Assembly (NCBI GenBank): GCA_050258555.1
Contig: JBLMZA010000165.1
Span: forward strand, 1-17,445
DNA length: 17,445 nucleotides
Direction: 5' to 3'
Source of the DNA: CAISDA01 sp050258555
GTDB taxonomy: Bacteria; Bacteroidota; Ignavibacteria; UBA10030; UBA8401
The translations under genes and the position numbers were made by a program. This document shows, in pieces, positions 8,513 to 14,353 of this stretch. The notes below the pieces were generated by a model, which saw only the letters and a list, made by a program, of their open reading frames with translations, made no database searches and was not told the DNA's origin. How positions within the stretch are numbered: position 1 is the stretch's first letter; the number at the start of each line of letters is the position of its first letter.

Positions 8513-9076
8513 ATGCAAGCCTGGAAGACGCTCAAGCGTTCCGTGGTGTATGAACACAGCAAATGGCTCACCGTCGAAGATCATACGGTGCAGCTTCCCG
8601 AAGGAAAAAAGATCGAGAAATGGCCATGGGTCATTTCTCCCGATTATGTCAATGTGGTGCCGGTGGATGAAAACAACAATATCCTCTGCTTCCGTCAGGT
8701 GAAATACGCCGTCAAGGGCGTGTCCTATGCGCCGGTCGGGGGATATATCGACAAGGACGAGGCGCCCCTGGTGTGCGCCAAGCGCGAATTGAAGGAGGAA
8801 ATGGGACTCGAGGCCTCCGAGTGGATCGAGCTCGGCAGCTATCCCGTGGACGGCAATCACGGCTGCGGTACGGCCAATCTGTTTCTTGCCAAGGGCGTCA
8901 GAAAGCTATACGAGCCCGTGGCCGATGATCTGGAAGAGCAGGAACTGGTGACGCTCTCCATTGCCGAAGTGCGCGAAGCCCTGGTGCGCGGCGAATTCAA
9001 GGCGCTCTCCTGGATGGCCGCCGTGGCCATGGCGCTTCTGGCGCTCGATGAAGATGACAACGCGCACAGGGAGTGA
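8513..9076 (+). CDS. NUDIX hydrolase, ADP-ribose pyrophosphatase-like
   Basis: NUDIX enzymes cleave nucleoside diphosphates linked to another group, using a metal held by the NUDIX helix. The full box G-x5-E-x7-REUxEExGU is present at residues 77-99 (from GYIDKDE to RELKEEMGL). The 187-residue length and the front part (about residues 1-75, with ILCFRQVKYAV and APVGG before the box) resemble ADP-ribose pyrophosphatases, in which the N-terminal part helps dimer formation. ADP-ribose or a related nucleotide sugar is therefore a likely substrate, but this cannot be settled from sequence. The start has a clear AGAAGGAG site seven bases upstream. It is transcribed away from truA and precedes the outer-membrane protein gene by 167 bases, with a hairpin/CRP-like site between them. 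Confidence 0.9.
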   Translation: MQAWKTLKRSVVYEHSKWLTVEDHTVQLPEGKKIEKWPWVISPDYVNVVPVDENNNILCFRQVKYAVKGVSYAPVGGYIDKDEAPLVCAKRELKEEMGLEASEWIELGSYPVDGNHGCGTANLFLAKGVRKLYEPVADDLEEQELVTLSIAEVREALVRGEFKALSWMAAVAMALLALDEDDNAHRE

Positions 9077-9082
9077 GGAATT

Positions 9083-9116
9083 TTCCCGTGCTGTGATGAA
9101 AATCACAATTCGGGAA
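9083..9116. promoter_or_regulatory. CRP/FNR-type palindrome within a longer hairpin
   Basis: TGTGAT (9092-9097) and ATCACA (9102-9107) flank GAAA, an exact fit to the CRP consensus TGTGA-N6-TCACA. Outside it, TTCCCG (9083-9088) and CGGGAA (9111-9116) also pair, separated from the inner arms by three unpaired bases on each side. It may bind a CRP/FNR-family regulator of the outer-membrane protein gene. Alternatively it may be the 3' hairpin of the NUDIX transcript, although no T-run follows. Confidence 0.45.
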
Positions 9117-9155
9117 TGAAAATGCCCCGGAGGCGGGAACTTCTCGCATCAAATC

Positions 9156-9184
9156 TTGCTTTTACAGTATCTACAGGCTATCTT
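9156..9184 (+). promoter_or_regulatory. Probable promoter of the outer-membrane protein gene
   Basis: TTGCTT (9156-9161), a 17-base spacer and TATCTT (9179-9184) lie 60 bases before the start codon. The same layout and -10-like box occur upstream of lepA. A start site near 9191 would put the centre of the CRP-like palindrome close to -91, a spacing used by some class I CRP promoters in Escherichia coli. Confidence 0.4.
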
Positions 9185-9243
9185 TACGTAGATTCGCAGC
9201 ACACTTAACTCAATACCCATATTCATTTTTTTTGGAGCACATC

Positions 9244-9822
9244 ATGAAAAAACTGTTCACTCTTGCTGTGGTTGTTGCTCTCTGCTCGAGCTTTGGTTTC
9301 GCGCAGGGTCTTGGATTGAAAGGTGTCGGAGGCAGCATCGGGTACATTTCCTCGACATTCGATTCCGGCACGGGCTCGGAATCCTTGGGCGGCTTCGCGA
9401 TCGGTGCACACGCGGATATGGGCGAATTCGCTCCCGGCTTCCAGCTGATTCCCGAACTCCAGTACTGGCGCACATCGAAAGACGTCGGCGGCGCGACGTG
9501 GAAGTTAGGTGACTTTGCGATCAACGGTTTGGTTCATTACAACATTAAGGTCGAAGGCTCTGTGGCGCCGTTTGTCGGTGCCGGTCTCGGCTTGAACTTC
9601 ATCAGCTCGACGGTCAATGTGCCCGGCTACTCGTATCTCGGCTACACATACGGTGGCGGAGAAGTGACCTCGAGCGCGACGCGCCTGGGCATCAACCTGA
9701 TGGGCGGCGCGAATTTTGCTGCCGGCAGCATGACGATCTCTCCCGAGCTGCGCTATGTGCTCGCATCGGATTTCAACCACCTGATCATCAAGGTCGGCGT
9801 GACGGTTCCGATGGGACGGTAA
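9244..9822 (+). CDS. Outer-membrane beta-barrel protein (OmpA/OmpX-like barrel, porin family)
   Basis: The 192-residue precursor starts at the ATG at 9244, with GGAG eight bases upstream. A signal peptide (MKKLFTLAVVVALCSSFGFAQ) is cut near residue 21. The rest is glycine-rich with alternating polar and hydrophobic residues, as in eight-stranded barrels. Examples are the GGSIGYISS opening strand, INGLVHYNIKVEGSVAPFVGAGLGLNF, and a closing strand HLIIKVGVTVPMGR that runs to the last residue. It fits the 'outer membrane protein beta-barrel' families common in Bacteroidota, whose roles are mostly unknown. It has its own promoter-like site and a strong terminator, so it is probably a single-gene unit. 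Confidence 0.85.
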   Translation: MKKLFTLAVVVALCSSFGFAQGLGLKGVGGSIGYISSTFDSGTGSESLGGFAIGAHADMGEFAPGFQLIPELQYWRTSKDVGGATWKLGDFAINGLVHYNIKVEGSVAPFVGAGLGLNFISSTVNVPGYSYLGYTYGGGEVTSSATRLGINLMGGANFAAGSMTISPELRYVLASDFNHLIIKVGVTVPMGR

Positions 9823-9843
9823 CAATACGAAGTGTACATACAG

Positions 9844-9883
9844 AGGCGTCTTCACGAATGTTCGTGGAGACGCCTTTTGTGTT
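9844..9883 (+). terminator. Strong terminator after the outer-membrane protein gene
   Basis: A 15-bp stem (9844-9858 with 9861-9875, one G-T wobble) with a very short TG loop is followed by TTTTGTGTTTT. It ends plus-strand transcription 21 bases after the barrel gene. It also abuts the 3' end of the convergent rluE gene, but the minus strand lacks a T-run. Confidence 0.88.
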
Positions 9884-10459
9884 TTATAGGGATAGCAGCA
9901 AATTGCGTTCCTCTTCGTTGAGCCGCCGGGATTCGCCCGGCTTCAGCGCGCCGAGCGTGAGGCGCCCGATCGCCGCGCGCACCAGCCTCAATGTGGGATG
10001 CCCCACAGAGGCGGTCATCTTCCTGACCTGCCGGTTGCGTCCCTCCCTGAGCGTCAGCTCGATCCAGGATGTGGGAACGGTTTTTCGGAAGCGGATGGGA
10101 GGCACACGTTCCGGCAGCTCGGGGTCTCCGCCCAGGAGCCGGGCGAGCGCGGGACGCGTCTTTTTCCCTTCGATCACGACGCCGCGCCGGAGTGTTTCCA
10201 GCGCCGCCTCATCCGGTATGCGCTCGACCTGCACCCAGTATGTGCGCGGATGCGCGAATGCGGGATCCAGCAACCGATGCTTCAATGCGTTGTCGTCGGT
10301 GAGAATGAGCATGCCCTCGCTGTCGTAGTCGAGGCGCCCGACCGGATAGACCGATTTCGGAAACGGTCCGTAGTCGGCGAGCGTCCGTTTGCCCGAACCC
10401 TCATCGGTGAATTGCGAAAGCACGTTGAAGGGCTTGTTAAAAAGTATCGTCTGACTCAC
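9884..10459 (-). CDS. rluE: 23S rRNA pseudouridine synthase, RluE-like
   Basis: The 191-residue protein belongs to the RsuA/RluB/E/F family and lacks the N-terminal S4 domain, as RluE does; E. coli RluE makes pseudouridine 2457 in 23S rRNA. Visible blocks are the opening LFNKPFNVLSQFT, the catalytic GRLDYDSEGMLILTDD with Asp44, and the closing REGRNRQVRKMTASVGHPTLRLVR. The start is GTG at 10459, whose first base is the last base of the upstream gene's TAG, so the two genes are translationally coupled. RluE fits better than RluB/F on length and on the 'FNKP..VLSQFT' opening, but the target base is not proven. Confidence 0.88.
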   Translation of the reverse strand: MSQTILFNKPFNVLSQFTDEGSGKRTLADYGPFPKSVYPVGRLDYDSEGMLILTDDNALKHRLLDPAFAHPRTYWVQVERIPDEAALETLRRGVVIEGKKTRPALARLLGGDPELPERVPPIRFRKTVPTSWIELTLREGRNRQVRKMTASVGHPTLRLVRAAIGRLTLGALKPGESRRLNEEERNLLLSL

Positions 10460-11166
10460 TATCGCATCACCGCCTCGTTCATGAAGCGGACGAAGGGCGT
10501 TGCCTCTTCGTAAATCTTCGCCGCCTCGTGCAGAAATTTTCCGCGCGTAATCACAGAATCGTCGAGCGTCGCGCCGATGAAAAACTGCTTGAGCTTCAGA
10601 TACTCGGCCATCGGATGATCGACCGCAAAGCCTGTCGGTACGCGCGTCAGCTTCTCGCCATTTAATGTGCCGAAGCGTTTTTTGAACGTTTTGCCGTTCA
10701 GGATCGACAGAAGCTCGGGACCCTTGGCGTCGATGGCCGCACGGATTTTTTTGATCTGCGTGCCGTCGGGGATGTAGATGCCGCCGCCCAGGAAGACTTC
10801 CCCGGGCTCGATATGGAAGTAATAGCCCGACCCGACGAATCCCTTGGGCATGCCCTTCAGCACGAAATGCGCCGCCACATGCGTCTTATACGGCGTCTTA
10901 TCCTTCGAGAAGCGCGTATCCCGATAGACGCGGAAGATGGAGCGCTTCGGATCGAGCTCGAACTCCGGAGCAAACTCCGCAAAGAGCGGCCTGAGCGATG
11001 CGATGAAACACTGCATCGGGAATTTCACCGTTTCCTCGTACTCCTGCTTGTGCTTCTGAAACCACTCCCGGTTGTTGTTCTTCTTCAGCTTTTTGAAAAA
11101 CGGTATCATCGTCTCCGGAAATCCGTCAAACGGCGGATAGAAATCCTCTTCGATCATCGGTCTCAT
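10459..11166 (-). CDS. DUF2461 (TIGR02453) family protein
   Basis: The 235-residue protein shows the hallmark blocks of DUF2461: FKKLKKNNNREWFQKHKQEY near the start, then IFRVYRDTRFSKDKTPYKTH in the middle, then GSGYYFHIEPGEVFLGGGIY. The biochemical role of this family is not established, so none is assigned. The ATG at 11166 is chosen because conserved sequence begins shortly after it; the frame also runs back to an ATG at 11220. A TATAAT box (11182-11177) lies only about 11 bases upstream, so the message may have a very short leader. The stop codon shares one base with the GTG of rluE (TAGTG), making a two-gene unit. Confidence 0.85.
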   Translation of the reverse strand: MRPMIEEDFYPPFDGFPETMIPFFKKLKKNNNREWFQKHKQEYEETVKFPMQCFIASLRPLFAEFAPEFELDPKRSIFRVYRDTRFSKDKTPYKTHVAAHFVLKGMPKGFVGSGYYFHIEPGEVFLGGGIYIPDGTQIKKIRAAIDAKGPELLSILNGKTFKKRFGTLNGEKLTRVPTGFAVDHPMAEYLKLKQFFIGATLDDSVITRGKFLHEAAKIYEEATPFVRFMNEAVMR

Positions 11167-11352
11167 GGGCGCTTCTATTATAAAAGGCGTGTGTATGTTT
11201 TTACGTGTGAAACCATGCATTCATGCATGAAGTACAAACAGAGTAGGAGAATTTTTTCGGAATGTCAACACGGATGATTGAACGCCGAGGGAAAGTTTCG
11301 TATTTTTTTTCATCTCATTGTTTCAATTACGAACGCGAAGGTTTTTGTCTCC
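11167..11352. promoter_or_regulatory. Divergent control region between the DUF2461 gene and hutI
   Basis: No gene is supported here. The region holds a TATAAT box on the minus strand (11182-11177) for the DUF2461-rluE unit and a perfect 12-bp palindrome TTCATGCATGAA (11220-11231) midway, a candidate operator for one or both directions. It also holds the plus-strand promoter listed separately. The palindrome overlaps a second inverted repeat, CATGCA/TGCATG (11214-11229). Confidence 0.45.
11278..11306 (+). promoter_or_regulatory. Probable promoter of the hutI-ftcD-fchA operon
   Basis: TTGAAC (11278-11283), a 17-base spacer and TATTTT (11301-11306) match the architecture upstream of the barrel gene and lepA. 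Transcription would begin near 11313, leaving about 40 bases before the GTG start of hutI. This argues against an earlier translation start at the TTG that forms the -35 box. Confidence 0.45.
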
Positions 11353-12600
11353 GTGAATCTCATTATTACCAATATCGGCCAGCTTGTGACCGTCTCGGCA
11401 GGCGGCGAACGCTCGAAGCGCGGCCAATCGATGAACGAACTCGGCATCGTCCGAAATGCCGCGGTGGAAATCCGCGACGGCCGCATCGTGGCAATCGGCC
11501 GCGCGGGTGAACTGGCGCCGAAAGACAGCGAGGACGATATCGAAGTGATCGATGCCATGGGGCGCGTGGCGCTGCCGGGATTCGTCGACTCGCATACGCA
11601 TGCGGTCTTTGCCGGAAGCAGGGAAGAGGAGTTCGCTCAGCGCGCCCAGGGCAGGACGTACGAGGAGATCGCGGCCTCAGGCGGCGGCATCCAGTCGACC
11701 ATGCGCGCCGTGCGCGAGGCGACGAAGAAGGAACTGCTCCGCTCGGCAAACCGCCGATTGAACGACATGATGCGCCACGGCACGACATCCGTCGAAATCA
11801 AAAGCGGATACGGGCTTTCGCCGGAGGCCGAAGTGAAGATGCTCGATGTGATCACGGAGCTCCGGCGCGATCACTTCATGACGGTGGTGCCCACGTTTCT
11901 GGGCGCGCACGCCATACCGCCCGAGTACCGCGAAAAAAAGGACGAATATGTCGCGCTTCTCTGCGACTACATGATTCCCCATATCGCCGAGCGCGGGCTT
12001 GCCGACTTCTGCGACGTCTTTTGCGAGGAAGGATACTTCAGCGCCGGGGACGCGGAAAAAATTCTCACGGCCGCCAAAGCGCGCGGCATACGCGCCAAGC
12101 TCCATGCCGATCAATTGCATGAGACCGGAGGCGCGGCGCTTGGCGTGCGTCTGAACGCCCTGTCGGCCGACCATCTCGAGATGATTTCACAGGAAGGTAT
12201 CGACGCCTTGGCATCGTCCGAGACGATCGCAACCATCCTGCCGGGCTCATCCTTCTTTCTCAATCACCGCTACGCGCCGGCGCGCGAGCTCATCGACCGC
12301 GGCGCGATCGTGGCCTTGGCATCCGATTTCAATCCCGGCAGCTGCATGTCGTATTCCATGCCGATGATGATGACGATCGCCTGCACGCACATGCGCATGT
12401 CCGTCGAGGAGGCGATCACGGCCTCGACCTTGAACGGCGCGGCCGCCCTCGGCTTGTCCGCCGACTACGGCAGCATTGAAGCGGGCAAGCGCGCCGATCT
12501 CGTGCTTTATGATGTGCCCGATTACCGGTTTATCGCCTATCACTTCGGCGTCAATCATGTCTGGAAAGTCGTGAAAAACGGCACCGTGCTTGAATTCTGA
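11353..12600 (+). CDS. hutI: Imidazolonepropionase
   Basis: HutI opens the imidazolone ring to give N-formimino-L-glutamate, the third step of histidine breakdown. Started at the GTG at 11353 the protein has 415 residues and begins NLIITNIGQLVTV, as HutI proteins usually do; the frame upstream has only a TTG and no family-like sequence. The metal ligands expected from Bacillus subtilis HutI (His80, His82, His249, His272, Asp324) line up with His81 and His83 in DSHTHAVFAGSR, His251 in KLHADQLHE, His274 in SADHLE and Asp325 in ASDFNPG. It belongs to the amidohydrolase superfamily. It is first in a plus-strand operon with ftcD (31-base gap) and fchA, preceded by a promoter-like site. Confidence 0.96.
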   Translation: MNLIITNIGQLVTVSAGGERSKRGQSMNELGIVRNAAVEIRDGRIVAIGRAGELAPKDSEDDIEVIDAMGRVALPGFVDSHTHAVFAGSREEEFAQRAQGRTYEEIAASGGGIQSTMRAVREATKKELLRSANRRLNDMMRHGTTSVEIKSGYGLSPEAEVKMLDVITELRRDHFMTVVPTFLGAHAIPPEYREKKDEYVALLCDYMIPHIAERGLADFCDVFCEEGYFSAGDAEKILTAAKARGIRAKLHADQLHETGGAALGVRLNALSADHLEMISQEGIDALASSETIATILPGSSFFLNHRYAPARELIDRGAIVALASDFNPGSCMSYSMPMMMTIACTHMRMSVEEAITASTLNGAAALGLSADYGSIEAGKRADLVLYDVPDYRFIAYHFGVNHVWKVVKNGTVLEF

Positions 12601-12631
12601 TCATCATTATTGACGAGGAACATCATAGCCT

Positions 12632-13669
12632 ATGGATACGATCGTCGAATGCGTTCCCAATTTCAGCGAAGGAAGAAACCCGGCCGTCATCGATGCCATC
12701 AGGGCGAGCATCGCGCGCGTCGAGGGCGTGAAGCTTCTGGGCGTCGAGCCCGATACGGATTACAACCGCACCGTGGTCACGTTCGTCGGTGAGCCGGGGC
12801 CTGTGGCCGAGGCGGCATTCAATGCCACGAAAACCGCCGCCGAAACGATCGATATGCGCGTGCACAAGGGCGCGCATCCGAGGCTTGGCGCCACGGATGT
12901 GGTGCCGTTCATCCCCGTGCGCGGCGTGACGATGGAAGCATGCGTGGCGCTTTCGAAAGCCTATGCCCGGCGCGTGGGCGATGAGCTTTCGATTCCCGTG
13001 TATCTGTATGAATACGCGGCCCAGGCCGCCTATCGGCGCAACCTGGCCGACATCCGCAAAGGCGAGTATGAGGGACTCGAAGCGAAGCTGAAGGATGAGC
13101 GGTGGCTTCCCGATTTCGGTCCCGCGCATTTCAATGCGCAGTCGGGCGCGGTGATCACCGGCGCCCGAAAGATCCTGATTGCCTACAACGTGAATCTCGA
13201 CACATCGGATGCCGGCGTCGCGCAGGAAATCGCGCTTCGCATACGCGAGATCGGACGGCCGATGAAGGACGCATCGGGACAAGTTGTGAAGGATGCATCG
13301 GGACAGACCATCCGCATTCCCGGCACGCTCAAGGCCGTCAAGGCGATGGGCGTATTGCTCGAGCGCTGCTCGATCGCTCAGGTTTCGATCAACCTGGTCG
13401 ATTATCCCGTTACGCCGCCCCATGTCGTCTTCGAGGAAGTGAAGCGCCATGCCCGCGAGCTCGGCGTCGAGGTCACCGGAAGCGAACTGGTGGGACTCAT
13501 GCCGCTCGAGGCGATCCTGATGGCGGGACGGTTCTATGCCGAAGCCTCCGGCATGAAACCGGACGCGCACGGCGAACGCGCGCTTGTCGAGCTTGCCGTC
13601 GAACGCCTGGGCCTGAGCCAGCTCGATCCCTTCACTCCCGACACCAAGATCATCGAATACCAACTTTAA
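12632..13669 (+). CDS. ftcD: Glutamate formimidoyltransferase
   Basis: The enzyme moves the formimino group from formiminoglutamate to tetrahydrofolate, releasing glutamate. The 345-residue protein corresponds to the transferase half of the mammalian bifunctional FTCD. VECVPNFSEGR (5-15) opens the N-terminal subdomain, and KGAHPRLGATDVVPF carries His82, the catalytic residue position in the porcine enzyme. Near residue 210 there is a doubled KDASGQ segment before IPGTLKAVKAMG; similar charged repeats occur at this place in related bacterial proteins. GAGGAA upstream serves as ribosome site. Together with fchA it shows that histidine nitrogen and carbon pass through folate rather than through the formiminoglutamate hydrolase (HutG) route. 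Confidence 0.95.
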   Translation: MDTIVECVPNFSEGRNPAVIDAIRASIARVEGVKLLGVEPDTDYNRTVVTFVGEPGPVAEAAFNATKTAAETIDMRVHKGAHPRLGATDVVPFIPVRGVTMEACVALSKAYARRVGDELSIPVYLYEYAAQAAYRRNLADIRKGEYEGLEAKLKDERWLPDFGPAHFNAQSGAVITGARKILIAYNVNLDTSDAGVAQEIALRIREIGRPMKDASGQVVKDASGQTIRIPGTLKAVKAMGVLLERCSIAQVSINLVDYPVTPPHVVFEEVKRHARELGVEVTGSELVGLMPLEAILMAGRFYAEASGMKPDAHGERALVELAVERLGLSQLDPFTPDTKIIEYQL

Positions 13670-13681
13670 AAAAGGATGCGC

Positions 13682-14317
13682 ATGCTCATCGATCGGACCC
13701 TTGCGGCATTTGCCGACGAACTCGCCTCGAACTCTCCCGCCCCCGGAGGCGGATCCATTGCCGCGCTCTCGGGCGCGCTTGCGGCAGGACTCACATCGAT
13801 GGTCTGCCGGCTCACGCTGGGAAAGAAAAAATATGCCGACGTGCAGGATGAAATCGAATCCATCCTCGTGCGCTCCGAAGACGTGCGCGCCCGCTTCACG
13901 CAGCTCATCGATCGCGATACCGACGCGTTCAATGCCGTGATGAAGGCCTATGGCATGCCGAAGGAATCGGATGAGGAAAAAAGCGCGCGTGCGGCAGCCG
14001 TCGAAGCCTCGATGAAGGACGCCGTGCGCGTGCCGCTCGATGTGATGCGCTGTGCGCGCGAGCTTTCGGAACTCACTGCGCGCGCCAAAGAAATCGGCAA
14101 CAGAAATTCGGTGACCGATGCCGGCGTGGCCGCGCTCATGCTCCAAGCCGCCTGCCGCGGCGCGGCATTCAATGTGAAGATCAACCTGGGCTCGATCGCC
14201 GATCAGGAGTTCGTGCGCGAAACGAGCCGGACGCTGGCAGAGATCGAGGCCTCGACGCTGCGCCTGAGCGAAGAAACCGTCAAAGGCGTCGAATCGTCGT
14301 TCAGTTCCGTTTCATAA
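13682..14317 (+). CDS. fchA: Formimidoyltetrahydrofolate cyclodeaminase
   Basis: This enzyme converts 5-formimino-tetrahydrofolate to 5,10-methenyl-tetrahydrofolate plus ammonia. The 211-residue protein is the free-standing counterpart of the C-terminal half of mammalian FTCD. The glycine-rich SPAPGGGSIAALSGALAAG near the N-terminus (residues 16-34) is the family signature, and later GNRNSVTDAGVAAL and NVKINLGSI also fit. Of two in-frame ATGs (13676 and 13682) the second is preferred, because AAAAAGG abuts the first and sits at a normal distance from the second. It follows ftcD by 12 bases and completes the folate-linked end of the histidine pathway. No terminator is seen after it, so read-through into the next gene is possible. 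Confidence 0.93.
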   Translation: MLIDRTLAAFADELASNSPAPGGGSIAALSGALAAGLTSMVCRLTLGKKKYADVQDEIESILVRSEDVRARFTQLIDRDTDAFNAVMKAYGMPKESDEEKSARAAAVEASMKDAVRVPLDVMRCARELSELTARAKEIGNRNSVTDAGVAALMLQAACRGAAFNVKINLGSIADQEFVRETSRTLAEIEASTLRLSEETVKGVESSFSSVS

Positions 14318-14353
14318 TCATGCTGTATAAGTAGAAATAAAGGCAATGCATCG

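Noticed and set aside
11262..11510. Small open frame with an AGGAG upstream, overlapping hutI out of frame
   Set aside because: The ribosome-site spacing is long, the sequence is Arg-rich and low in hydrophobic residues, and hutI in another frame explains the coding signal.
13261..13308. KDASGQ direct repeat in ftcD as a recent duplication
   Set aside because: Related bacterial FtcD proteins carry a similar doubled charged segment at this place, so it looks like a family feature.
12623..14146. A 507-codon open frame on the minus strand across ftcD and fchA
   Set aside because: It lies antisense to two clearly recognised enzymes, is His/Arg-rich and resembles no protein; it is a by-product of GC-rich codon use.
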